Part shown: positions 25,601-32,997 of the stretch, in pieces
How the letters are laid out: each line of letters starts with the position of its first letter
Numbering within the stretch: position 1 is the first letter of the stretch
Origin: Candidatus Physcousia equi
GTDB taxonomy: Bacteria; Bacteroidota; Bacteroidia; Bacteroidales; Bacteroidaceae
Length of the DNA stretch: 46,794 nt
Direction of reading: 5' to 3'
Assembly (NCBI GenBank): GCA_018065005.1
Contig: JAGHUD010000027.1
Location: 1 to 46,794 of the forward strand
Notes under the pieces: generated by a model
Told to the model about the DNA's origin: nothing
Database searches by the model: none
What the model saw: only the letters and a program-made list of their open reading frames with translations
Position numbers and translations under genes: made by a program

Positions 25601-25834
25601 AGCACGGCTGGTCTCGGTGTCGACAAGAAGCAAGCTGGTGCTGGTGTCTACACCAACAAGAGTGGACAGAAGTGGATCATCACCTATTACAATGGTGCCT
25701 CACAGACAGGTATTGAAACCGTCACCACCCTCGACACCAACGAACCCGTCTACGACCTCGCAGGTCGTCGTGTCTACCAGACCAAACCTGGCCACATCTA
25801 CATCACCAGTGGCAAAAAGGTAGTCGTCGAGTAA
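22673..25834 (+). CDS. Large secreted DUF5077/DUF3472-like protein with CBM32-like domain
   Basis: The 1053-residue protein is exported (hydrophobic stretch at residues 11-28). Residues about 55-190 resemble DUF5077 (SYYELDGRPSGANGNFYSP, ATYLHFPK) and residues about 210-400 resemble DUF3472 (YMGIQIDSENDYPIIFSMWD, NGWYSFLENY); the pair often occurs together in secreted Bacteroidetes proteins. Residues about 516-654 form an F5/8 type C (CBM32-like) module (ASAILDGNENTYWHS, YVDIEVS). Ricin-like repeats follow (WLLLRSEKFNAYYLYNTHAR), and the end is a YDLAGRRVYQTKPGHIYI sorting-like tail. Probable role is binding or processing of an extracellular glycan; no catalytic residues are assigned. A strong terminator follows. 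Confidence 0.8.
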   Translation: MIKNLLKESFLGALTLLVMFSVSLNMLADSKDKTNPTADRYNVTDENCKLAFGKSYYELDGRPSGANGNFYSPTNAGWSIKKWPDAAKHIATYLHFPKCTSDAKIQLTTTGNVTFKVVVTCMENKTKISEKTVSMKAGTQQWITVMDQTEMPLNAWYKFDIECTSGSAAVGEFFYWQFDKTANTERVYIADYLSSPSVHLSAWSTTDPTVPSAGLYDWVYQEVMIPEESAIVGTYCMSLGILHGYMGIQIDSENDYPIIFSMWDNGNTDNDPNLPDYLRSGALDWSDGVIIARFGSEGTGAQAKRRYGKNYVPGKWVKFITNARPEVVDVEIDDPDNPGQKKIITYYNTLCSAWYLAEGKDTEWQYIATIRQSGANNYFNGWYSFLENYNWPTGQWQRKAYYRNGGLHSMVNGKWYHANKVGFGHTDGGDKYGDRQDYGQGVTEDFENCFFMSTGGYHNSPNTQSGTMPLITDFNPIDQSTLDALSARVDQAIKAEQQRKVAEDFEKARKEIPNTNFKVVANNSEATNEGASNVASAILDGNENTYWHSRWSAGTGNTNYPYYVDIEVSDEAMAQEMAQVSLYQGRASNYRGKTLRVQVSDDRKTWTTNGTYTLEDANRVSVNLNTPITGKKYIRLYFSAGYGQYLTVNEVYFRCDATRDDINAEAMKMLGFENQFNGYSTADLKPLKDAYNDGAWTNANDIKQAMVDVASNGTFLKYGVPNSTTSLSSFKYYQLHNIYELGDLVLSGDAPALNTTGHLNITDETNNWLLLRSEKFNAYYLYNTHARKYLCFSNDAYALSEKPYPLYFTAKNVTINGESRPVFTIQTDLQNTKSYISVVSSALGKSTASAQGSAWELRDNYGLTPNVDLVKELLADVDERGGEVFEGEGYSIRLEDASLYLTTIEVPDGGNTTYSLAANPEYFTLTKGTTGYRIKSAQSNKSVGYSGGSNAWDIVNNNDVWKIAAIDGTPTTIYKSSTAGLGVDKKQAGAGVYTNKSGQKWIITYYNGASQTGIETVTTLDTNEPVYDLAGRRVYQTKPGHIYITSGKKVVVE

Positions 25835-25854
25835 CACCACGCACACCACAAAAC

Positions 25855-25902
25855 AAAGGCATGTCTCTGATCGCCCCAAGGCGCAGAGACATGCCTTTTT
25901 CG
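25855..25902 (+). terminator. Intrinsic terminator after the DUF3472 protein gene
   Basis: AAAGGCATGTCTCTG (25855-25869) pairs with 25884-25898, a perfect 15-bp stem. A further CGCC/GGCG stem lies inside around CCAA, and a T-run follows at 25896-25900. Confidence 0.88.
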
Positions 25903-26100
25903 TTTCCGTGCCGTAAACATACGATAGAATATAGGTAACATTACTTATGTAATGGTTACAAAATAAGATACAGCCAAAGATACTACAGAAGTCCATATCT
26001 TTGGAAATATCTTTGTGGTATCTCTGCAAATATCTACAAAGAGACTACCCCAGATACGTCCAAAAATGAACAAACGAATATAAAATAAAGGAATAAAAAT

Positions 26101-27071
26101 ATGAGGCAGTAACTACGAATAGCGCGAATAACCTACGAATATAAAATAAAGGGAGAAATAAATCCTATTCGTAGGTTATTCGTGCCATTCGTAGTTCACA
26201 AATCTATGCTTTGTGACACCTTTCCGTAACGTTCTCCCCATCCAATATCGCACATCTCACAGAAAAAATATGAGTTAGTAACTACGAATAACGCTAATAA
26301 CCTACGAATATAAAATAAAGGGAGAAAAAAATCCTATTCGTAGGTTATTCGTGCCATTCGTAGTTCACAAATCTATGCTTTGCAATCCCTTTCCGTAACG
26401 TTCTCCCCATCCAATAGCGCACATCTCACAGAAAAAATATGAGGCAGTAACTACGAATAACGCAAATAACCTACGAATATAAAATAAAGGGAGAAAAAAA
26501 AATCCTATTCGTAGGTTATTCGTGTCATTCGTAGTTCACAAATCTATGCTTTGCAATACCTTTCCGTAACGTTCTCCCCATCCAATAGCACACATCTCGC
26601 AGAAAAAATATGAGTGAGTAACTACGAATAACGCGAATAACCTACGGAATATAAAATAAAGGGAGATAAAATTTCCTATTCGTAGGTTATTCGTGCCATT
26701 CGTAGTTCACAGATCTATGCTTTGCAATACCTTTCCGTAACTTTCTCCCCATCCAATAGCGCACATCTCGCAGAAAAAATATGAGTGAGTAACTACGAAT
26801 AACGCTAATAACCTACTAATATTAAATAAAGTGATAAAAAATATGAGGCTGAACTACGAATAACGCGAATAACCTACGGAATATAAAATAAAGGGAGAAA
26901 AAATTTCCTATTCGTAGGTTATTCGTGCCATTCGTAGTTCACAAATCTATGCTTTGCGACACCTTTCCGTAACTTTCTCCCCATCCAATATCGCACATCT
27001 CGCAGAAAAAATATGAGGCTGAACTACGAATAACGCGAATTTTAAGGATTACTAAATATGTTACTGCCTCA
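26101..27071. repeat. Tandem array of roughly 170-bp units, each with a 30-bp inverted repeat
   Basis: Five full units lie head to tail; the shared marker TTTCCGTAAC/T occurs at 26221, 26390, 26561, 26732 and 26964. Steps are 169, 171, 171 and 232 bases, the last because of an extra 61-base partial unit. Each full unit holds two 30-base arms, for example 26111-26140 and 26167-26196, complementary at 28 of 30 positions around a 26-base A-rich loop. A half-unit fragment precedes (about 26071-26100) and follows (27012-27039). TGAGGCAGTAAC at 26102-26113 recurs inverted at 27060-27071, at the two edges. The rest of the 25835-27143 gap holds the terminator above and two TATCTTTG promoter-like elements (25996, 26008). 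No protein-coding gene is seen. Confidence 0.92.
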
Positions 27072-27143
27072 GATCATCTACGTTATTGTAATTCTTGTAT
27101 TTCTTGGTTAAAATAGTGTATATGACACGCCAAGACACCCTGT

Positions 27144-27530
27144 TCATTTCGAAAAGAGCAAGTGGGGGAGAAAGGCACACAAAAAACCGAAAGCAAGGGA
27201 GACCAACACGTAGAGCGCGCAAAGTCCGGCATGTCCGCCACGCATCAGCGTGATGCTCTCATAGCTGAAGGTAGAGAAGGTGGTCAGACCACCACACAGA
27301 CCCGTAGTGAGCAAAAGGCGCGTCGATGCCGAAAGACCCCATCGATCAGACAGACAGTAGAACGCGCCGATAAGGAAACAGCCCAGCAGGTTTGCCGCAA
27401 GCGTCGGCCAAGGAAAGATCACACCAGCAAAGACAGGCCGTTGGCTTGCCGCTTTCCACCAGAGAGACAGCAGGAAGCGCAGACTACTGCCCACGCCACC
27501 TCCTACGAATACGAAAAACAAGTCCTTCAT
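27144..27530 (-). CDS. crcB: Fluoride exporter CrcB/Fluc
   Basis: The 128-residue membrane protein has four predicted helices and the Fluc family hallmarks: VGGGVGSSLRFLLS at the N-terminus, TLAANLLGCFLIGAF with the pore Asn, and TGLCGGLTTFSTFSYE. Fluc channels work as antiparallel dimers in the inner membrane and expel fluoride. It is the third gene of a minus-strand group, 24 bases after the nucleoside phosphorylase. No fluoride riboswitch is seen in that short gap, so any fluoride control would have to act elsewhere. Confidence 0.92.
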   Translation of the reverse strand: MKDLFFVFVGGGVGSSLRFLLSLWWKAASQRPVFAGVIFPWPTLAANLLGCFLIGAFYCLSDRWGLSASTRLLLTTGLCGGLTTFSTFSYESITLMRGGHAGLCALYVLVSLAFGFLCAFLPHLLFSK

Positions 27531-27554
27531 GTCTTAGCCTTTTCTTTTGGGTCA

Positions 27555-28436
27555 TCAGATGCGTTCGAGCACCATCTTGACCAAATCATCCATCTGGCGC
27601 TTGTAGTCCGTCTTCATCTCCTGGGCATAGCGGTTCGCAATCACCATGCAGCACGTCATAGCACGGTGCCCCAGCAAGGCAGAGAGTCCGGCAAGCGCCG
27701 ACGACTCCATCTCGAAGTTGCAAATCTTCAGTCCCCCGTAGCGAAACGCCTCTATCTTCTCGTTCTGCTCAGTGTCTTCGATCGCCACACGCAACTGCCT
27801 CCCCTGCGGACCATAGAATCCGCCGCAGGCACATGTGATGCCCCGCACCATGTCGTCGCCCGCAATGCGTTCCACCAAGTCAGCATCAGCCGTGCTCACA
27901 TACGGTGCCCCCTTGATGGGGTTCCATTGCATGTGGGCAGCGAAGGCGTGCTCCAGTTGCGTGTCGCACACCCGGTTGCGGTCGGCATAGTAGTTCAGGA
28001 GCCCATCGAATCCGATGCTCTTCACCGAAGCCACAAAGGTGCCGATGGGCGTGTCGGGCTGCAGTCCACCGCAGGTGCCTATGCGCACGATGGTCAGCCT
28101 CTTGTGCACATCCCTGTCCTCTCGTTTCTTCAAGTCGATGTTTGCCAGCGCATCCAGTTCGTTCATCACGATGTCGATGTTGTCGCAGCCGATGCCCGTC
28201 GACAGACAAGTCACGCGTTTCGTCTCGCCGCTGTTGGTCGTGTAGCTGCCCGTCACCGTGTGAAACTCGCGCGACTGCAGTTCGCATTCGCGCCTCTCAA
28301 AATGTGTAGCCACCATCTCCACCCGTCCCGGGTCGCCCACGAGTATGACTCGGTCAGCCAGTTGCTCCGGTCTGAGGTGCAGGTGGAAGACCGACCCATC
28401 CTCGTTGATGATGAGTTCACTCTCCGCGTATCTCAT
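27555..28436 (-). CDS. Nucleoside phosphorylase (uridine phosphorylase-like)
   Basis: The 293-residue protein belongs to the PNP/UDP superfamily: RVILVGDPGRVEMVATHF carries the phosphate-binding glycine loop, CLSTGIGCDNIDIVMNEL and TIVRIGTCGGLQP form the core, and CNFEMESSALAGLSALLG holds the ribose-contacting Glu-Met-Glu. It splits a nucleoside with phosphate into base and ribose-1-phosphate. Uridine is the best guess, and purine nucleosides are possible. The start is placed at MRYAESELI (28434-28436); the extra 27 residues upstream in the frame lie inside the preceding gene. It begins 5 bases after that gene's stop. Confidence 0.85.
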   Translation of the reverse strand: MRYAESELIINEDGSVFHLHLRPEQLADRVILVGDPGRVEMVATHFERRECELQSREFHTVTGSYTTNSGETKRVTCLSTGIGCDNIDIVMNELDALANIDLKKREDRDVHKRLTIVRIGTCGGLQPDTPIGTFVASVKSIGFDGLLNYYADRNRVCDTQLEHAFAAHMQWNPIKGAPYVSTADADLVERIAGDDMVRGITCACGGFYGPQGRQLRVAIEDTEQNEKIEAFRYGGLKICNFEMESSALAGLSALLGHRAMTCCMVIANRYAQEMKTDYKRQMDDLVKMVLERI

Positions 28437-28441
28437 GTCAC

Positions 28442-28867
28442 TTAGTCCATCTTTTGGTAGAACGAAATGCCAAGCACACTGATTTCTCCCTCCACCTCGG
28501 TCGACGCGAGCAGCCAAGGCTCCGGTCCGTACGCTCCGCTCTTGTTGGTGTTCTCCAGGTAGAACTTCCCATCTTCCACTTTATAGTTCTGCACCGAAGC
28601 CTTGTCGTTGGGAAAGAGGAACCCATCAATAATCTCCATCTCGGGCATAACTTTTTTCGCTTCAGCCAGCATCTCCTCCGTCAGGTTCTCCGGCACTCTC
28701 ATGCCCGTCGTCATGGTGCCGTCCTCGCGCACGATGATGCGTTCCGGCATTTTGTGCAGAAACCCTCTGCGCTGCTCCTCATCCATGTCCGCAACAATCT
28801 CCTCGATGGTTTGTTTTCCGTTCAGAAACTTCATGTGCGTCAGCTTGTACGTTCCAATGTAGCTCAT
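28442..28867 (-). CDS. Small cytoplasmic protein of unknown function, lipocalin-like
   Basis: The 141-residue protein starts at MSYIGTYKLTHMKFLNGK (start codon 28865-28867). It reads as a short beta-barrel with a helical insert (TEEMLAEAKKVMPEM) and repeated strand segments (ERIIVREDGTMTT, KVEDGKFYLEN, EGEISVLGISFYQK). The pattern suggests a lipocalin/calycin-type fold, which is a guess. There is no signal peptide. It is the first gene of the transcript with the nucleoside phosphorylase and crcB, from a good promoter 85 bases upstream. An in-frame extension to 28954 is rejected because it overlaps that promoter and is not protein-like. Confidence 0.7.
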   Translation of the reverse strand: MSYIGTYKLTHMKFLNGKQTIEEIVADMDEEQRRGFLHKMPERIIVREDGTMTTGMRVPENLTEEMLAEAKKVMPEMEIIDGFLFPNDKASVQNYKVEDGKFYLENTNKSGAYGPEPWLLASTEVEGEISVLGISFYQKMD

Positions 28868-28951
28868 AGCCTTCCTTGTTTTTTGTGTAGATAAAAAATG
28901 TTCATTCCTTCTGCAAACAGCCGACAGCATCGCCACCACCCATTCGCAGTG

Positions 28952-28982
28952 CAAATATAAAACATTCTCTCCACACCCACAA
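28952..28982 (-). promoter_or_regulatory. Bacteroidetes-type promoter for the phosphorylase-crcB group
   Basis: On the minus strand TTG (28982-28980), 20 bases, then TATATTTG (28959-28952). The rest of the 28868-29258 divergent gap includes GC/AC-rich low-complexity sequence at 29018-29060 and the opposing lipoprotein promoter. Confidence 0.72.
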
Positions 28983-29183
28983 GCAAAACACGCTTTTTCT
29001 CACTTGCAGCGCCACACGCGCGCATACACGCATACACATATATAATAAGGTGTACCCACACCCACAGTCCGCCGCAGCCCAATCGCCCCTCCCCCAATCC
29101 TGCCCATTGTGTACCTCCACAGGTCATCAGCTTAGCAAAATGAGACATTTAATGCGCAAAAACTAAAAAAGTAAAACAAAAGT

Positions 29184-29214
29184 TTGCTAAAACAAAAAGA
29201 AAGCCGTAACTTTG
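29184..29214 (+). promoter_or_regulatory. Bacteroidetes-type promoter for the small lipoprotein
   Basis: TTG at 29184-29186, a 20-base spacer, then TAACTTTG at 29207-29214, 44 bases before the start at 29259. Confidence 0.82.
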
Positions 29215-29258
29215 CAGCGGAAAAAATCATATTTAACCAACTTATAAAAGAAAAGTAT

Positions 29259-29528
29259 ATGAAGAAGTTTTTCATGATCGCAGTGGCAGCAGTCAGCATG
29301 ACACTCGCAAGCTGTGGTGGCAGCGTTGAGAGCAAGGTAAATGGTTACATGGATGACCTGTCTGAGGCTATTGCAAAGAAGGATCTCGGCAAGATGATGT
29401 CAATTGCAACCGACATGCAGGAGTGGGAGAAGGGTCTGAGCGAAGAAGACAAGAAGGCAGCTGAAGCTGCAGCAGAGGCTTGGGCAAAGAACAATCCTGA
29501 GAAGGCAGCTTCCATGGGCGGCTTGTAA
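29259..29528 (+). CDS. Small alanine/glutamate-rich lipoprotein
   Basis: The 89-residue protein has a lipoprotein signal (KKFFMIAVAAVSMTLASCGG) with lipobox LASC, so Cys19 would be lipidated. The mature part is about 70 residues, highly helical and charged (DDLSEAIAKKDLGKMMSIAT; KKAAEAAAEAWAKNNPEKAA). No known domain was recognised. The gene stands alone between a near-consensus promoter and a strong terminator, which suggests an abundant monocistronic message, in the manner of small structural lipoproteins. The start at 29259 is preferred over an upstream ATG at 29184, which falls inside the promoter. Confidence 0.82.
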   Translation: MKKFFMIAVAAVSMTLASCGGSVESKVNGYMDDLSEAIAKKDLGKMMSIATDMQEWEKGLSEEDKKAAEAAAEAWAKNNPEKAASMGGL

Positions 29529-29564
29529 TCAGACGCATCACATTAGTATAAGCTAAAAAGATGG

Positions 29565-29621
29565 AGACACGAAACACACAACGAAAGTTCAAACCGCTTG
29601 TGCGTTTCGTGTCTTTTTTTT
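29565..29621 (+). terminator. Intrinsic terminator after the small lipoprotein
   Basis: Bases 29565-29581 and 29598-29614 form a 17-bp stem with one mismatch around a 16-base loop. A T-run follows at 29614-29620. Confidence 0.88.
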
Positions 29622-29691
29622 GTTTTCTGAAAACAGACAGCTTATTATTATTTAGACGTTGAGAAAAAGAATTGCTCTTTTTCTCTTTTTT

Positions 29692-29722
29692 TTGGTCTTT
29701 CAGAAAAATATCCGTAACTTTG
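29692..29722 (+). promoter_or_regulatory. Bacteroidetes-type promoter for carB
   Basis: TTG at 29692-29694, 20 bases, then TAACTTTG at 29715-29722, 35 bases before the carB start. Because the next genes follow closely, it may also drive the sulfate-activation genes. Confidence 0.82.
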
Positions 29723-29757
29723 CACGCAAATAAAACAATCAACAACAAAGAAATAAG

Positions 29758-32700
29758 ATGAAAACTCAGCTAAAGAAAGTATTGGTGCTCGGAAGCGGCG
29801 CCCTGAAGATTGGTCAGGCAGGAGAGTTTGACTATAGTGGTTCACAAGCGCTCAAGGCACTCAGAGAGGAAGGCATACGATCCGTGCTCGTCAATCCCAA
29901 TGTGGCGACCATCCAGACGAGCGAAGGCATTGCAGACACAGTCTACTTCCTCCCCATCACACCTTATTTCATCACCGAAATCATCAAGAAGGAACGCCCA
30001 GACGGCATCATGCTCGCATGGGGCGGCCAGACGGGTCTGAATGTGGGCACCGCCCTCTATCAGAGCGGCGTGCTCGAGCAGTACGGCGTCCAGGTGCTCG
30101 GCACCAGCGTAGAGGCCATCATGAACACCGAAGACCGCGACCTCTTCGTCAAGGAGCTCAACAAGGTAGACCTCAAGGTGCCCGTGAGCGAAGCCTGCGA
30201 AACGATGGACGCAGCCGTGGCAGCAGCCCGCAAGATAGGTTATCCCATCATGATTCGCTCAGCCTACGCCCTTGGCGGTCTGGGCAGTGGCGTTTGTCCC
30301 AACGAGGAGACCTTCAAGGAGATTGCCGAGAGCGCCTTCACCTTTGCGCCCCAGGTTCTTGTCGAAGAGTGCCTCAAGGGTTGGAAGGAGATCGAGTTCG
30401 AGTGCATCCGCGATGCCAACGACCACTGCTTCACCGTAGCCTCTATGGAGAACTTCGACCCCCTTGGCATCCACACCGGCGAGTCCATCGTCGTTGCGCC
30501 CACCTGTTCGCTCACCGACGACCAGGTCAAGATGCTTCAGGACATCACCATCAAGTGTGTGCGCCACCTCCAGATTGTCGGTGAGTGCAACATCCAGTTC
30601 GCCTTCAATGCCGTCACCAACGACTACCGCATCATCGAGATCAACGCACGCCTCTCACGCTCCTCAGCGCTCGCATCCAAGGCAACGGGCTATCCCCTCG
30701 CCTTCGTTGCTGCCAAGATAGCGCTCGGCTACACCCTCGACCAGATTGGCGAGATGGGCACCACCAACTCAGCCTACGTAGCCCCCTCGCTCGACTACAT
30801 GATATGCAAGATTCCCCGTTGGGACCTCACCAAGTTTGCAGGCGTCAGCCGCAAGATCGGTTCGTCCATGAAGTCCGTAGGCGAAATCATGAGCATCGGA
30901 CGCAGCTTCGAAGAGATGCTGCAGAAGGGACTCCGCATGATCGGTCAGGGCATGCACGGTTTTGTGGGCAACGACCACACCCGCTTTGAAGACCTCGACG
31001 AGGAGCTCTCCAACCCCACCGACCTCCGCATCTTTGCCATCGCACAGGCGCTCGAGGAAGGCTACACCGTGGAGCGCATCGAAGAGCTCACCAAGATCGA
31101 CCCCTGGTTCATCGAGCGCATGAAGAACATCGTCGACTACGAGCACAAACTCCAGGGCTACAACGCCATCGAAGACCTGCCCGCCGATGTGCTTCGCCAG
31201 GCAAAGGTGCTCGGCTTTAGCGACTTCCAGATTGCACGATGCGTGCTCGACAAGCACGAAGGCAACATGGAGAAGGAGAACCTCCAGGTGCGCGACTACC
31301 GCAAGAAGCTCGGCATCCTCCCCGCCGTAAAGCGCATCCCCACCGTAGCCAGCGAGCACCCCGACCTCACCAACTATCTCTACATGACCTATGCCGTTGA
31401 AGGCTACGACGTCAACTACTACAAGAACGAGAAGTCCGTCGTCGTCCTCGGCTCAGGAGCCTATCGCATTGGTTCCAGCGTAGAGTTCGACTGGTGCTCC
31501 GTCAATGCCGTGCAGACCGCTCGCAAGTTGGGCTACAAGAGCATCATGATCAACTACAACCCCGAGACCGTCTCCACCGACTACGACATGTGCGACCGTC
31601 TCTACTTCGACGAGCTCTCCTTCGAGCGCGTGCTCGACGTCATCGACCTCGAGTCGCCCCGTGGCGTCATCGTCAGCGTAGGCGGACAGATTCCCAACAA
31701 CCTCGCCATGAAGCTCCATCGCCAGAGCGTGCCCATCCTCGGCACCTCACCCGTCAGCATCGACCGTGCTGAGAACCGCAACAAGTTCTCTGCCATGCTC
31801 GACCAGCTCGGCATCGACCAGCCCAAGTGGAGTGCGCTGACCTCCATGGACGACGTAAAGAAGTTCGTCGACGAGGTGGGCTATCCCGTTCTCGTTCGTC
31901 CTTCCTACGTCCTCTCTGGCGCAGCCATGAACGTATGCTACGACGACGAAGAGCTCCAGCGCTTCCTCCAGATGGCAAGCGAGGTGTCCAAGGAGTATCC
32001 CGTCGTCATCAGCCAGTTCATGCAGGAGACCAACGAGGTTGAGTTCGATGCCGTAGCCGCACAAGGCGAGGTTGTCGAGTATGCCATCTCCGAGCACGTC
32101 GAGTTCGCCGGCGTACACTCTGGCGACGCCACGATGGTCTTCCCTGCCCAGCAGATCAGTTTTGCCACAGCGCGCCAGATCAAGAAGATCAGCCGTGCCA
32201 TTGCCAAGGAGCTCAACATCAGCGGACCCTTCAACATCCAGTTCCTTGCCAAGGGCCGCGACGTCAAGGTCATCGAGTGCAACCTCCGCGCCAGCCGTTC
32301 CTTCCCCTTCGTCAGCAAGGTCCTCAAGCGCAACTTCATCGAGACCGCCACGCGCATCATGCTCGACGCCCCCTACACGAAGCCCGAGAAGTCCACGTTC
32401 GACATCGACCGCATGGGCGTCAAGTGCAGCCAGTTCAGCTTCGCACGTCTCCAGAATGCCGACCCCATCCTCGGCGTCGACATGTCTTCCACTGGTGAGG
32501 TGGGCTGCATCGGCGACACCTTCGAAGAGGCGCTCCTCAACTCGATGATTGCCACCGGCTACAAGATTCCTTCCAAGGAAAAGGCAGTCATGATCTCCAG
32601 TGGCGAAACCAAGGAGAAGGTGGCTATGCTCGACGGCGCGCGCATGCTCACCAAGGCAGGCTACACCATCTACGCCAGCGAGGGCACAGCCCGCTTCCTC

Positions 32701-32988
32701 AACGACAACGGAGCCAAAGCCATCGCCGTGAGCTGGCCCGACGAGCAGGTCGAGGGTTGCGAGAATGTGATGCAGATGATTGCCGACCACCGTTTCGACC
32801 TCATCGTCAACGTGCCCAAGAACCACTCCAAGCGTGAGCTCACCAATGGCTATCGCATACGTCGTGGCGCCATCGACCACAACATCCCTCTCATCACCAA
32901 TGCCCGTCTCGCCAGTGCCTTCATCGAGGCGTTCTGCACCATGGGTGCCGAAGACATCCAGGTAAAGAGCTGGCAGGAATACGAATAA
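29758..32988 (+). CDS. carB: Carbamoyl-phosphate synthase large subunit
   Basis: The 1076-residue enzyme has the duplicated CarB layout. The first half begins KKVLVLGSGALKIGQAGEFD and carries the ATP-grasp segments IMIRSAYALGGLGSG and EINARLSRSSALASKATGYP. The second half begins VVVLGSGAYRIGSSVEFDW near residue 561, with VLVRPSYVLSGAAM and ECNLRASRSFPFVSKV. The C-terminal MGS-like allosteric domain starts near residue 940 (VMISSGETKEKVAML). It makes carbamoyl phosphate from bicarbonate, ammonia and ATP for pyrimidine and arginine synthesis. The glutaminase subunit carA is not in the window. The next gene starts only 9 bases after the stop. Confidence 0.97.
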   Translation: MKTQLKKVLVLGSGALKIGQAGEFDYSGSQALKALREEGIRSVLVNPNVATIQTSEGIADTVYFLPITPYFITEIIKKERPDGIMLAWGGQTGLNVGTALYQSGVLEQYGVQVLGTSVEAIMNTEDRDLFVKELNKVDLKVPVSEACETMDAAVAAARKIGYPIMIRSAYALGGLGSGVCPNEETFKEIAESAFTFAPQVLVEECLKGWKEIEFECIRDANDHCFTVASMENFDPLGIHTGESIVVAPTCSLTDDQVKMLQDITIKCVRHLQIVGECNIQFAFNAVTNDYRIIEINARLSRSSALASKATGYPLAFVAAKIALGYTLDQIGEMGTTNSAYVAPSLDYMICKIPRWDLTKFAGVSRKIGSSMKSVGEIMSIGRSFEEMLQKGLRMIGQGMHGFVGNDHTRFEDLDEELSNPTDLRIFAIAQALEEGYTVERIEELTKIDPWFIERMKNIVDYEHKLQGYNAIEDLPADVLRQAKVLGFSDFQIARCVLDKHEGNMEKENLQVRDYRKKLGILPAVKRIPTVASEHPDLTNYLYMTYAVEGYDVNYYKNEKSVVVLGSGAYRIGSSVEFDWCSVNAVQTARKLGYKSIMINYNPETVSTDYDMCDRLYFDELSFERVLDVIDLESPRGVIVSVGGQIPNNLAMKLHRQSVPILGTSPVSIDRAENRNKFSAMLDQLGIDQPKWSALTSMDDVKKFVDEVGYPVLVRPSYVLSGAAMNVCYDDEELQRFLQMASEVSKEYPVVISQFMQETNEVEFDAVAAQGEVVEYAISEHVEFAGVHSGDATMVFPAQQISFATARQIKKISRAIAKELNISGPFNIQFLAKGRDVKVIECNLRASRSFPFVSKVLKRNFIETATRIMLDAPYTKPEKSTFDIDRMGVKCSQFSFARLQNADPILGVDMSSTGEVGCIGDTFEEALLNSMIATGYKIPSKEKAVMISSGETKEKVAMLDGARMLTKAGYTIYASEGTARFLNDNGAKAIAVSWPDEQVEGCENVMQMIADHRFDLIVNVPKNHSKRELTNGYRIRRGAIDHNIPLITNARLASAFIEAFCTMGAEDIQVKSWQEYE

Positions 32989-32997
32989 ACCCAACGC

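Noticed and set aside
26101..27071. CRISPR array
   Set aside because: Units are about 170 bp and conserved along their whole length, with no short repeat/unique spacer alternation and no cas genes.
29018..29060. Z-DNA-like or regulatory element in the GC/AC-rich stretch
   Set aside because: It looks like low-complexity sequence with no stable inverted repeat; it resembles part of the leader at 39220-39270 only in composition.
31747..32994. Long minus-strand frame opposite carB
   Set aside because: carB is certain on the plus strand, and the antisense translation shows no domain.
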